Shown here one piece after another: positions 16,842 through 28,584 of a stretch of DNA of 64,000 nucleotides. A model generated the notes under the pieces. The model was not told where the DNA came from. It was given only the letters and a program-made list of their open reading frames with translations, and did not search any database. Position numbers and translations under genes: made by a program. Origin of the DNA: Bacteroidota bacterium (GTDB lineage Bacteria > Bacteroidota > Rhodothermia > Rhodothermales > UBA10348); the NCBI GenBank assembly GCA_029262775.1, contig JAJCYR010000056.1:186001-250000 (forward strand). Reading direction: 5' to 3'. Every line of letters starts with the position of its first letter. Position 1 is the first letter of the stretch.

Positions 16842-17771
16842 TCAATGCATGCGGGGCTCCAGGGTTCTGGGTTGAACACGAGAGCGCCTCATTACGGCCA
16901 AGCCACCGATAATGAGTGTCCCGCCAATCACCTGGGCGGGCAGTACCGGATCACCCAGCATCCACCAGGCCGAGAACAGGGCTACAAAGGGTACGAGATT
17001 GCCGAAGGCGGCTGTATGGGATGCACCGATGGTGCGTACGCCCCGGTTCCACAGCACAATGGCAAATCCGGTTGGCAATGCGCCGGACGCAATAATGGCG
17101 AGGACGTGAAGCCACGTTACCTCATACCAATCCATTTGCGCCACGAAAGGTACGGCCGCCAGAACCAGCAGGGGCATGGCTGGCAGAATGGCGCAGACGG
17201 TGAGCGCTGTTGGGCTCATGACGGAGATCAGGGGTCGGGCCATGGCCGTGTAGAAACCCCACATCAGGGCCGCTGCAAGCATGATGATATTCCCCAGCAT
17301 GGTCCCCCAACTCAGCGTTATTTCGGCGCGCCCGAATATGACGACGCCAGCGGTGCCGATAATGCTGATGACGAGGCCCACCCAACCCACGACGCCGAGT
17401 TTCTCAAGCCCGAGGAACTTGGCCAGGAGGCCGGTCCAGAGCGGGGCACTTGCCATGATCAGCGCCGCACTTCCTGCGGACGTCAGTGAAAGTCCAAAGA
17501 CAAATCCAATCTGGTAGATGAACCATCCCACAATCCCGATTCGTACAATTTCCCAGGTGTGCGTTGCAAATGGCGCCAGCATGACCTGCACACTGCGCCC
17601 GCTGCGAAGCCAATAGACCCAGGCAAGCGCCAGCAGGGCCGTCGAAACCCTGAGAACATTCAGTACAATCGGGTCAAAAACGTCGAGGAGCCACTTCATG
17701 AGCGGAAAGTTCACGCCCCACATCAGGACGACGGACAGCAACTCGATTTCGCTGCGCCACCGTTTCATCAT
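16842..17771 (-). CDS. DMT-superfamily transporter, EamA family
   Basis: The 309-residue protein has ten hydrophobic helices in two EamA repeats. Typical segments are LLSVVLMWGVNFPLMKWL at the start, LSLTSAGSAALIMASAPLWTGLLA in the first repeat, and GASHTAAFGNLVPFVALFSAWW in the second. The family exports amino acids, nucleotides or other metabolites through the inner membrane; the substrate is unknown. The ATG at 17771 is chosen because GGGAG lies a few bases upstream; a GTG at 17783 is also open. It is divergent from the MerR regulator at 17837, a likely controller. Confidence 0.85.
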   Translation of the reverse strand: MMKRWRSEIELLSVVLMWGVNFPLMKWLLDVFDPIVLNVLRVSTALLALAWVYWLRSGRSVQVMLAPFATHTWEIVRIGIVGWFIYQIGFVFGLSLTSAGSAALIMASAPLWTGLLAKFLGLEKLGVVGWVGLVISIIGTAGVVIFGRAEITLSWGTMLGNIIMLAAALMWGFYTAMARPLISVMSPTALTVCAILPAMPLLVLAAVPFVAQMDWYEVTWLHVLAIIASGALPTGFAIVLWNRGVRTIGASHTAAFGNLVPFVALFSAWWMLGDPVLPAQVIGGTLIIGGLAVMRRSRVQPRTLEPRMH

Positions 17772-17793
17772 GTCTCCCACCACACTGATCGAT

Positions 17794-17822
17794 TTTTTGA
17801 ATGTGGCAAGCTACTTCAAAAA
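17794..17822. promoter_or_regulatory. Inverted repeat between EamA and MerR genes, candidate operator
   Basis: TTTTTGAA (17794-17801) and TTCAAAAA (17815-17822) form a perfect 8-bp dyad with a 13-base spacer in the 65-base divergent region. Flanking CGAT and ATCG extend it with one base offset. The site is well placed for the adjacent MerR regulator to control both genes. The link is inferred from position only. Confidence 0.4.
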
Positions 17823-17836
17823 TCGTACATTACTGT

Positions 17837-18169
17837 ATGATAGATCGTGGAATAACGAAACTCTACTATACGATCAGTGAGGTTTCCCGCCTCATTGGTG
17901 AAGAGGCGCATGTCCTGCGGTATTGGGAATCGGAGTTTCCCGCACTCAAGCCCAGAAAAAACCGGGCGGGTAAGCGCGTCTATACACGCGACGATATTGA
18001 CACGGTCTACCGGATCCGGCATCTGCTTCGGGAAGAAAAATTTACCATAGATGGCGCCCGGCAGGCCCTTTCCCGCAGAGCAGAACGGGGCGCGAATCAG
18101 CAACCGGATGCGGTAGAGGACCTGATGCAGGTGAAGACCTTCCTGGCTCGACTGCTGGACCGTATGTGA
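17837..18169 (+). CDS. MerR-family transcriptional regulator
   Basis: The 110-residue protein has a winged helix-turn-helix: YYTISEVSRLIGEEAHVLRYWESEFPAL followed by the wing GKRVYTRDDIDTVYRIRHLL. A helical segment follows, ending LMQVKTFLARLLDRM. This is the short MerR type, common in Bacteroidota and Rhodothermota, that lacks a known metal-binding C-terminal site. The start at ATG 17837 gives MIDRGITKLYYT; an upstream ATG at 17801 is also open. Divergence from the EamA transporter and the dyad between them suggest control of that pair. Confidence 0.85.
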   Translation: MIDRGITKLYYTISEVSRLIGEEAHVLRYWESEFPALKPRKNRAGKRVYTRDDIDTVYRIRHLLREEKFTIDGARQALSRRAERGANQQPDAVEDLMQVKTFLARLLDRM

Positions 18170-18235
18170 CCGGGTTGGATGTGGCGTCGGTCGCGGGAAC
18201 CGATTGATCAGGGATAGATATTAGCGGCTTGACCT

Positions 18236-18309
18236 CGGGACGTGGCGCAGCCCGGTAGCGCACTTGCATGGGGTGCAAGGGGTCGTGGGTTCAAATCCCG
18301 CCGTCCCGA
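18236..18309 (+). tRNA. tRNA-Pro (anticodon GGG)
   Basis: The 74-nt sequence folds as a standard cloverleaf. The acceptor stem is CGGGACG pairing with CGTCCCG, with A as discriminator base. The anticodon stem is CTTGC with GCAAG, enclosing the loop ATGGGGT, so the anticodon is GGG, and the T loop reads GTTCAAATC. The CGGG start is typical of proline tRNA. No CCA is encoded after base 18309, so CCA must be added after transcription. Confidence 0.95.
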
Positions 18310-18314
18310 CTCGT

Positions 18315-18363
18315 AGAGCCGGTCCTCCTGTTTCATCGACAGGTCGGGACCGGCTCTTTTTTT
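18315..18363 (+). terminator. Rho-independent terminator after tRNA-Pro
   Basis: AGAGCCGGTCC (18315-18325) pairs perfectly with GGACCGGCTCT (18347-18357). A second inner stem, CCTGT with ACAGG, lies inside, and seven T residues follow. It begins six bases after the tRNA and isolates it from the carotenoid locus. Confidence 0.92.
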
Positions 18364-18416
18364 GCCCTGTCGCACCGGGGTGATACGGCTTCGTTCTGCC
18401 CGTGTGTGGAAACTTA

Positions 18417-18458
18417 CTATCGTTCAGTGGATAGCATATTTCGCATAGCGTCTATAAA
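18417..18458 (+). promoter_or_regulatory. Candidate operator/promoter of the CarH-like regulator
   Basis: The region holds an inverted repeat CTATC-N8-GATAG (18417-18434), direct repeats GCATA (18434-18438, 18443-18447) and ATAGC (18431-18435, 18445-18449), and a TATAAA box at 18453. It lies 16-57 bases before the CarH-like start at 18474. The overlapping repeats resemble an autoregulated operator, but no LitR/CarH consensus was tested. Confidence 0.4.
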
Positions 18459-18473
18459 GCGGTAAAGAACGAT

Positions 18474-19385
18474 ATGAAGTTGGTGTCAACGCGCCAGGCG
18501 GCTACGTTACTCGGTGTGCACGAATCATCTATAAAACGGTGGTGCAATTCTGAAGAGTTGCCGTGTTCTCACACCGCCGGTGGTCACAGGCGCATAGATC
18601 TGGCAGACGTACTCACGTACGCACGTAGTCAGAACCTCAGGTGCGCACTCCTCCCGTTTGGCACGGACGCCCTGCTGGTATGGAACGGAGCCAATGAACT
18701 CCGACTGGGCCGCAACGCGGATGTCTTGGCAGTTAAAATGAAAGATTGGCTCTTGCATGCGGACGGCGAAAAGCTGTCCGGGCTTATGCAGCTGTGCCGC
18801 TCACTGGAAATTCCGTATGCGCGCATGTTCGATCGCCTGGTAGCGCGTGTCATGGAAGAAATTGGAGAGGCCTGGGCCCGTGAGGCGTTCGAAATTGGGG
18901 ACGAGCATCGTATCTCGGAATCGCTCACGGACATCCTCTACAGCCTGATGTCGAGCATGCTGCCGACCTCCACGCCGCATAATGGCCATCGCGTACATAC
19001 TGCAATTGTTGGGTGTGGCCCGCAGGAAGACCATGCTGCGGGGGCCATGATGGTACGGATCCTGCTCATGGATCGAGGTTGGAAAGTGGTGTATCTGGGC
19101 AGAAATGTGCCGGAAGAGGATCTCGTCCTGTACCAGCGTCGGCACCGGGCAGAGCTGGTGGCGGTTTCGATGTCCAGTGATCGGACTGCGGGAGAAGTGC
19201 GCGAATTTGTAAGAAACGTGACTACTTTTCGGCGGGAGAAGGCCCCGTTTGACCTGGTCATAGGAGGCTCGGGTGCACATCTGGTTGCGGACCAGGTACC
19301 TGTCAGAAATTCGCCGATCGTGGTGCGCACGTTCGAGGATTCTGAATCGTTCGATGATTGGTTGGGGATGCGCCATGACCAGTAG
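18474..19385 (+). CDS. CarH/LitR-type B12-dependent photoreceptor transcriptional regulator
   Basis: The 303-residue protein has three parts. Residues 1-55 form a MerR/excisionase-like HTH (STRQAATLLGVHESSIKRW, HTAGGHRRI). Residues 90-165 are a four-helix bundle with the Wx9EH signature of adenosylcobalamin photoreceptors (Trp134, Glu144, His145). Residues 172-300 are a B12-binding Rossmann domain with EDHAAG (Glu185, His187, Gly190) matching the E/DxHxxG motif. CarH represses carotenoid genes in the dark and releases DNA in light. Here it sits just upstream of carotenoid genes, with an 11-base overlap to the next gene. The residue after Trp134 is Ala, where the Thermus protein has a His that ligates cobalt after light (from memory), so light chemistry may differ. 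Confidence 0.85.
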   Translation: MKLVSTRQAATLLGVHESSIKRWCNSEELPCSHTAGGHRRIDLADVLTYARSQNLRCALLPFGTDALLVWNGANELRLGRNADVLAVKMKDWLLHADGEKLSGLMQLCRSLEIPYARMFDRLVARVMEEIGEAWAREAFEIGDEHRISESLTDILYSLMSSMLPTSTPHNGHRVHTAIVGCGPQEDHAAGAMMVRILLMDRGWKVVYLGRNVPEEDLVLYQRRHRAELVAVSMSSDRTAGEVREFVRNVTTFRREKAPFDLVIGGSGAHLVADQVPVRNSPIVVRTFEDSESFDDWLGMRHDQ

Positions 19386-21279
19386 ACGCCTTTATCTGGA
19401 GCCTGGACAGCGGGCGGACGTGTGGTCAGTTGCCGGACTCGTCCTTCTGGCCGTCTTCACCGTCATGGCGCTTGCCGGTTACTGGTATTTCGGGCTGCAT
19501 CCGGAAAATCTCGCCCGTTTCCCGTCGTCCGCTTCGTTTTATGCTGTATCGTACGGTTTCTTTGCCCAGTCTCAGGTGTGGCTTTCCGGTGTGGTCCTGG
19601 CCCTCTTTCTGGTACGATCCGCAGGATGGAAGTGGGTGCCGGGTTTATTGTTTGTCTACGTGCTGAGCCTCTCCAGTGAATTGGTTGGAACGAACACCGG
19701 CTTTCCCTTTGGTGAATACCTGTATACAAGCCTTCTGGGTGCAAAATGGTTTGGGCTCGTGCCCGTCGTGATTCCACTCAGCTGGTTTACGATGGTACTT
19801 TCCGCGCATATCATCACGGGTCGGCTTACCGAGTGGTCCATGTCGCGCCCCATGCACTGGTTGCTCACCGGAATACTGCTCACGATCTGGGATCTGGCAC
19901 TTGATCCAGCCATGAGCCATTTGGTCATGTACTGGACGTGGGGCGTGGAGGGAGCCTATTACGGCATGCCGTGGGTCAACCTGGCGGGATGGTTGTTTAC
20001 AGGTGTCATACTGTCTTTCGTACTCGATATAACGGGTGTGCGTGATTGGGAATCGAGGCTTTCTTCGCGCTGGCTGCTTCTCTACTACGTGACGCTGTTC
20101 GCGCTGCCATTCGGCATGCTGGTTGCGGCAGGAGTCTGGCCAGCGGCGGTACTTTCCGTTGGTGTGCTGGTGGTCGCGCTGGAACTATACGGCCGGCTTG
20201 GAACGGGTTCGGAGGCATATCCTTCTTCGGGTAGCAAACCGGGCGGGGAAGCGCCCGCTCCAGCGAGGGCACGGGCTGACGGCGTGGAAAACCACGCCTA
20301 CCTCACCGCCGTCATACACGCGGCCAGTAACGACCCATGGGCCTTCTTCCGAAGCCATTCCAGATCATTCTCATTCTCATCCCATCTGTTCAGCCGGGCC
20401 AATCGTCGACTGGTCGGTTCGCTCTACGTATTGTGTAGAATCACCGATGACCTTGCTGATGACAACGCATTGTCGCGAGAGCTGAAGATCGCTTTACTGG
20501 AAGACTGGCGAAGCATCGTTCGCTCGGCTTACGACTGCGGGGCGTCCGATTTTGCGTGGCTCAACGAGCTTGCCAAGGCGCTTTCTCGTTCCGGTATGTC
20601 GTTCTGCGTGATCAATACCCTGATCGACGGTGTGCTCAGCGACACCGGTCGCGTCCGGATTCAATCTGTGCAGGAGTTGACAGACTATTCCTGTTCGGTG
20701 GCATCGACTGTTGGAATCATGATGTGTCATCTGTTCGGCGAGACCGACAGTTGGAAACTATCCCGGGCAGCAGCGCTCAGTCGGGCCATGCAGATCACCA
20801 ACATTCTGCGCGATGTGAAGCCAGACCTTGCTATGGATAGAGTGTACATACCATCTGATATCCTTGCGACACATGGTGTATCGGTCAGTGACCTGAAGCA
20901 GTTGGTGAACAGCGGCACCTTCAACGCACCGCAGGATGCGACGGGTGAGGCGTATCGGAAAGCGCTGAAGGCGGTCGAGCTTCTTGCCGAAGAGGAGTAC
21001 CGTAGCGCCTGGGAGGCCATACCTGCGCTCCCGGCAACGTTTGGCCTCTCCGTAGCAGTGGCCGCAGAAATCTATCGAGGTATTCTGGGCAATATGCGGG
21101 CTCGCGGGTACGACAACCTGGGCGGGCGCATCGCAACGAGTTCATTGGAAAAAGCGTGGCTGGCCGTTCGTGGGATGACCCGTTATGGATACGGTCGTCT
21201 GCGATCGCGCGAGGCATTCAGCATGGTCAAAACGTCTCGCGTCCACTACGGCGAGCATCGTTCATCACCCGGCGGGTGA
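19375..21279 (+). CDS. Fused CruF-like carotenoid hydratase and phytoene synthase
   Basis: The 634-residue protein joins two carotenoid enzymes. Residues 1-275 are a multi-spanning membrane domain of the CruF/DUF422 carotenoid biosynthesis type (SELVGTNTGFPFGEYLYT, WDLALDPAMSHLVMYWTWG). That family hydrates the end of acyclic carotenoids. Residues 310-625 are a phytoene synthase (CrtB) with Asp-rich motifs DDLAD at 358-362 and DVKPD at 480-484, and YVLCRITDD. It would make phytoene from GGPP. The ATG at 19375 gives MTSRRLYLEPG; it overlaps the CarH-like stop by 11 bases, so both come from one transcript. The linker at 276-305 is Pro/Ala/Gly-rich. Confidence 0.85.
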   Translation: MTSRRLYLEPGQRADVWSVAGLVLLAVFTVMALAGYWYFGLHPENLARFPSSASFYAVSYGFFAQSQVWLSGVVLALFLVRSAGWKWVPGLLFVYVLSLSSELVGTNTGFPFGEYLYTSLLGAKWFGLVPVVIPLSWFTMVLSAHIITGRLTEWSMSRPMHWLLTGILLTIWDLALDPAMSHLVMYWTWGVEGAYYGMPWVNLAGWLFTGVILSFVLDITGVRDWESRLSSRWLLLYYVTLFALPFGMLVAAGVWPAAVLSVGVLVVALELYGRLGTGSEAYPSSGSKPGGEAPAPARARADGVENHAYLTAVIHAASNDPWAFFRSHSRSFSFSSHLFSRANRRLVGSLYVLCRITDDLADDNALSRELKIALLEDWRSIVRSAYDCGASDFAWLNELAKALSRSGMSFCVINTLIDGVLSDTGRVRIQSVQELTDYSCSVASTVGIMMCHLFGETDSWKLSRAAALSRAMQITNILRDVKPDLAMDRVYIPSDILATHGVSVSDLKQLVNSGTFNAPQDATGEAYRKALKAVELLAEEEYRSAWEAIPALPATFGLSVAVAAEIYRGILGNMRARGYDNLGGRIATSSLEKAWLAVRGMTRYGYGRLRSREAFSMVKTSRVHYGEHRSSPGG

Positions 21280-21325
21280 AACATATCAGACGCGCGTCGC
21301 ACGATCCTGGCAGGCCGTAACTGAC

Positions 21326-22804
21326 ATGAAAATTGCCATCATAGGTTCGGGCTTTGGGGGTTTGTCGCTGGCCGTTCGTCTGCAGGCGGCGGGACACGAC
21401 GTTGTCATTTTCGAAAAGCGGCCCCAGATCGGAGGCCGCGCATACCAGCTGAAAAAGGACGGGTACACATTCGACATGGGCCCAAGCCTGGTGACCGCTC
21501 CGTCCATCATCCGCAGTATTTTTGAGGCGGCCGGGCGGCGTCTTGAAGACTACGTGGACCTTGTCCCGCTCGACCCGTTCTACCGGATTTTCTACCACGA
21601 CGGCACGCACATCGATTATACGGGGAATGGCGAGCGGATGAAGGCACAGATGGCCGTGTTCAATGCGCACGATGCCCGGCAATACGACCGGTTCATGGCC
21701 GCCACAAAGCCTATTTATGACGCGGTTATCAAGGACGGTCTGGGCAGCAGGCCGTTTGACAGAGCGGGAATCATGGCCCGGTTCGTGCCGCGGGCGGCCC
21801 GTCTTGGCGCGCTCATCCCGGTTGCATGGTTCGCCAGGCGATTCTTCAAGGATTTCCGGCACCGCTTCATGTTCAGTTTCCACCCTCTCTTTATAGGTGG
21901 CCACCCGTTTCGGACGCCAGCCGTCTATGCCATGATTCCTTACCTGGAGAAAGAGGAGGGGGTCTGGTTTGCCAAAGGAGGGATGTATGCCCTCGTACAG
22001 GCACTGGGACGGGTGTTTACCGAACTGGGGGGCACCATTCGGATAGACGCGGAAGTCATACGCATTGGCGTCCGGGAGGGACGGGTCACAGGCGTCGAGA
22101 CTTCTGCCGGCTGGAGTGACGCGGATATCGTCGTATCAAACGGGGATGTGGCATCGACTTACCGGTACCTGATTGCTCCCGAGTACCGCAATAAATGGAC
22201 CGACCGAAAAATTGACCGGACGGCGTATTCTATGAGCTGCTTCCTGCTCTATCTCGGGACCCGCAGGAAATACCCCCGCCTGGCGCATCACACCCTGATT
22301 CTTGCCGAGCGCTACAAAGGACTCATTGACGACATTTTCCGTCATGAATCTCTTCCGGACGACTTCAGCATGTACCTGCATGTACCGACCGCTACCGACG
22401 CCTCCATGGCGCCAGAGGGTTGTGAGAGCATGTACGTCCTGGTACCTGTTCCGAATCTGCGAGCCGATGTTGACTGGGCTGTGGAGGCGCCCCGGTACCG
22501 CGACAGGATTCTCGCCTTCCTGGAAGCCTGGGGCCTTGAAGACCTGCAGGCAAATCTGGATGTCTGCGAGATGTTCACACCGAACGACTTCGAGTCGGAA
22601 CTCAACGCCTTTGTAGGGAACGCCTTCTCGGTGGAGCCCAGGATTTTCCAGACGGCCTTTTTCCGGCCCCACAACCGGTCGGAAGACGTCAAGAGCCTCT
22701 ATATCGTGGGTGCAGGCACCCATCCCGGAGCTGGCGTGCCCGGGGTCATGCTCTCAGCCGAAGCCACCTTTTCAACTATTCAGGACGACTGTGATGCCGA
22801 GTGA
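21326..22804 (+). CDS. crtI: Phytoene desaturase
   Basis: The 492-residue protein begins with the FAD-binding IIGSGFGGLSLAVRLQAAGH, followed by the CrtI signature EKRPQIGGRAYQ and GYTFDMGPSLVT. The C-terminal FAD segment is SLYIVGAGTHPGAGVPGVMLSA, a hallmark of bacterial CrtI. The enzyme introduces double bonds into phytoene. It lies 46 bases after the CruF-CrtB gene in the same orientation. The start at 21326 (MKIAIIGSG) is fixed by the Rossmann glycine motif; an earlier ATG at 21185 would be longer than the family. Confidence 0.92.
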   Translation: MKIAIIGSGFGGLSLAVRLQAAGHDVVIFEKRPQIGGRAYQLKKDGYTFDMGPSLVTAPSIIRSIFEAAGRRLEDYVDLVPLDPFYRIFYHDGTHIDYTGNGERMKAQMAVFNAHDARQYDRFMAATKPIYDAVIKDGLGSRPFDRAGIMARFVPRAARLGALIPVAWFARRFFKDFRHRFMFSFHPLFIGGHPFRTPAVYAMIPYLEKEEGVWFAKGGMYALVQALGRVFTELGGTIRIDAEVIRIGVREGRVTGVETSAGWSDADIVVSNGDVASTYRYLIAPEYRNKWTDRKIDRTAYSMSCFLLYLGTRRKYPRLAHHTLILAERYKGLIDDIFRHESLPDDFSMYLHVPTATDASMAPEGCESMYVLVPVPNLRADVDWAVEAPRYRDRILAFLEAWGLEDLQANLDVCEMFTPNDFESELNAFVGNAFSVEPRIFQTAFFRPHNRSEDVKSLYIVGAGTHPGAGVPGVMLSAEATFSTIQDDCDAE

Positions 22805-22877
22805 CCAGGGCCTACGTGATCCAGATCCGTTCCGTACGGGCCCGCTGGAGGGAAGCCGTCCGACTGTCGCAGCCGTG

Positions 22878-23825
22878 TCAGAAGGGATGGGGTGGTGCGT
22901 TTATGGCGTCGAAAAGGGCCGTTGCTTTTTCGGCGGCGGTGGACGGATTGAGGGCGTAGAGCCAGAAACGCTCCGTCCCGGGATTCGGGCCAGCCATGAA
23001 CAACTGCATGGTGCCCTGCGACTTATGTTCTGAAATAAGCCAGTTTGCGATAATGCCGTAGTGAAGACGGTTGTCCGTTCCGAACGGTGTTGCGCGGTCA
23101 AATGTCCACGGTCCCACGTCCTTGCGGATAGCAGTGACGGGAAAGCCTTCGAGCTGCTGGAACTGGGCAACGACGTCGTCCATACCGCCGGTTGAAAAAC
23201 TGCCAAGTATAATGGGGCGACGCTCTGGCGGCATGCGGTTCACAGCCTCAAGCGCAAGAATGGTAGCTGCCTTGTGATGGGCGTGAAACGGCTTGATGGG
23301 AAGGTGCGTGAATATGAAATCGTAGCTGTGTTCGGAGAGGATCTGGTCGAGACGGGAGGCGATCTGGTCGGTATCCCAAACGTACTTCATTACGGAGTCG
23401 GCATTTTCCGTTTTGCCTTCGTCAGGCTGGTCCAAATAAAAGTACTGGGAAATACCAACAATTCGGCCGCCGGCCTCCAGCTCCTTTTTCCGGATGGCAG
23501 GGAGCTCCGTCCGGGCTACGGCCTCGTCGGTCAATGACGTACCGTAAAGCGGTTCCGCAAGTGTGGAAAAGCGGTATCCGCCGGCCCCGTCGGTGATCAG
23601 AGCCAGGTGCAGGTCACCCCCGAGTGCATGCGTGACCCGGTACATGGTGGCAGCAAACATGGCCTCGTCGTCAGGGTGAGCCGTTATGACAAGCACCGAC
23701 GGACCTGAACGCTCCGATAAAGAGGGGCTGTCCTGCGTGGCGGGAGCGTCGCGGCAGGCGCTCATGGCGCTCAAGGCGCTCAAGGAGCTGAGGACCATCA
23801 GGATGGTGAAGAGAGTTCGAGTCAT
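22878..23825 (-). CDS. PIG-L family deacetylase, lipoprotein
   Basis: The 315-residue protein has a lipoprotein-like signal (SALSAMSAC, Cys24), suggesting membrane attachment. The LmbE/PIG-L zinc motif follows: AHPDDE at residues 49-54, and a second zinc site in KPFHAHHKAA. Such enzymes remove acetyl groups from N-acetylglucosamine-like substrates, including cell-wall and bacillithiol or mycothiol precursors; secreted members act on envelope sugars. Start 23825 is preferred over an open extension to 23954 because only it gives the signal peptide. It converges with crtI and is divergent from the RodZ-like gene. Confidence 0.85.
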   Translation of the reverse strand: MTRTLFTILMVLSSLSALSAMSACRDAPATQDSPSLSERSGPSVLVITAHPDDEAMFAATMYRVTHALGGDLHLALITDGAGGYRFSTLAEPLYGTSLTDEAVARTELPAIRKKELEAGGRIVGISQYFYLDQPDEGKTENADSVMKYVWDTDQIASRLDQILSEHSYDFIFTHLPIKPFHAHHKAATILALEAVNRMPPERRPIILGSFSTGGMDDVVAQFQQLEGFPVTAIRKDVGPWTFDRATPFGTDNRLHYGIIANWLISEHKSQGTMQLFMAGPNPGTERFWLYALNPSTAAEKATALFDAINAPPHPF

Positions 23826-23962
23826 GGGGTCGGCATGGAAATCTGTTGATGGAGACCATTCGTACGTCCTGTCTGGCCGCTTGTTTTTGAACTGGAAGCT
23901 TGTCTCTGCAACGCGTACTTTCAACAGCCTTATAGCCCACACAATCACACCCATGCCTTGTC

Positions 23963-27069
<3,107 letters not shown>

Positions 27070-27079
27070 GGGCGTGCCC

Positions 27080-28549
27080 ATGTTATCACCGATTGATATT
27101 GCGGTTATCGTTCTATACCTCCTCGGTGTGGTGGTATTCGGTATCCGGATTGCGGGAAAGCAGCAGTCCATGAGCGATTACTTCATGGGCAGCAGGGAGT
27201 TGCCCTGGTGGGCCATCTGCTTTTCCATTGTAGCCACTGAGACGAGTACACTGACCATCATCGGAATTCCGGCCGTAGCGTATGCGGGCACGTGGACCTT
27301 TTTGCAGCTCACGTTGGGATACCTGCTGGGCCGCTCGCTCGTGGGATGGATCCTGCTGCCCCGATACTATTCCGGCGAGGTGGGGACGGCGTACCGCTTC
27401 CTCGGGGAGCGGTTTGGTCACCGGCTTCAGAGCACGGCATCGGCGACGTTTCTGGTTACGCGATTGCTGGCCGATGGCGTACGTCTTTTTGCAACGGCGA
27501 TCCCGGTAAAAATGATTTTTGCGTCCCTTGGGTATGATTTCGGCTACCCCGTCATCATCCTGGGAATTGGTATCCTGACGGCCATGTACACCTATTTTGG
27601 CGGGTTGAAGGCGGTTGTCTGGATGGATGTGGTTCAAATGGGTCTCTATGTATTCGGCGCCCTGATCACCGTGATTGTCATTGGTATGACTCTGGAAATG
27701 ACGGCGGCGTTGGCCATGCTCGAGGACGCGGGCAAGCTCAACGTTTTCGACATGACCCTGGACACGGGGCGCATCCTGTCTGAACCGTATGTTCTGGTCA
27801 CCGCCGTCGTGGGCGGGGCAGTGTTCAGTATGGCATCGCATGGAACCGACCAGCTGATCGTGCAGCGACTTCTGGCCTGCGGTTCACTGAACGACGCACG
27901 CAAGGCGCTCGTGGGCAGTGCGCTGGTGGTCATGGTCCAATTCATTGCCTTTCTGGCAGTAGGATCGCTGCTGTGGGCGTATTACGGAGGAGCCACTCCT
28001 GAGGCGATGGGTCTCACACGGGCCGACGAAATATTTCCGCTCTTTATCATTGAAGGCCTGCCGATGGGGCTTACGGGTCTGCTCATTGCCGGTATTCTGG
28101 CCGCAGCGATGAGCACCCTGTCATCGAGTCTGAACGCCCTTGCGTCGTCATCCGTGCTGGATCTCTTTGGCAAACGTCTTTCGACGCGGTCCGAAGCAGA
28201 CCGATTGCAGATATCCCGGCGACTGACTCTTGTCTGGGCCCTTGTGTTGGTCGCCTTCGCAACGCTCTTCGAAGACCAGCAGAATCCTGTCGTCGAGTTG
28301 GGCCTGTCCATTGCCAGTTTCACGTATGGTGCCCTGCTGGGTGGTTTTGCGCTGGGCCTGTGGAATAAGCGTGCCAATGAGGTGGATGCCATAGCAGCGT
28401 TCGCTGTGTCTGTTGCGACCATGGTGGTGCTTATTTTTGGCATACCCGGTGTTATTGCAGCTCCAGCAGTGGCGTGGCCCTGGTACACCGCGATTGGTAC
28501 ATTGGTAGCTGTTGGAACAGGATCATCTTTGGCGCTGCGCCATTCGTGA
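27080..28549 (+). CDS. Sodium:solute symporter (SSS family)
   Basis: The 489-residue protein has about thirteen hydrophobic helices and the SSS pattern: DYFMGSRELPWWAICFSIVATETSTLT in the first discontinuous helix region, RLLADGVRLFATAIP, and TGLLIAGILAAAMSTLSSSLNALAS around residues 325-350, which matches the sodium-coordinating segment of the family. It couples sodium entry to uptake of an organic solute through the inner membrane; the substrate is unknown. The ATG at 27080 has GAGG upstream; a GTG at 27074 is also open. It lies 10 bases after ligA. Confidence 0.9.
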   Translation: MLSPIDIAVIVLYLLGVVVFGIRIAGKQQSMSDYFMGSRELPWWAICFSIVATETSTLTIIGIPAVAYAGTWTFLQLTLGYLLGRSLVGWILLPRYYSGEVGTAYRFLGERFGHRLQSTASATFLVTRLLADGVRLFATAIPVKMIFASLGYDFGYPVIILGIGILTAMYTYFGGLKAVVWMDVVQMGLYVFGALITVIVIGMTLEMTAALAMLEDAGKLNVFDMTLDTGRILSEPYVLVTAVVGGAVFSMASHGTDQLIVQRLLACGSLNDARKALVGSALVVMVQFIAFLAVGSLLWAYYGGATPEAMGLTRADEIFPLFIIEGLPMGLTGLLIAGILAAAMSTLSSSLNALASSSVLDLFGKRLSTRSEADRLQISRRLTLVWALVLVAFATLFEDQQNPVVELGLSIASFTYGALLGGFALGLWNKRANEVDAIAAFAVSVATMVVLIFGIPGVIAAPAVAWPWYTAIGTLVAVGTGSSLALRHS

Positions 28550-28584
28550 TCTTTTGCTTTCTCCCTGTGCCACTTCGCAAAACC

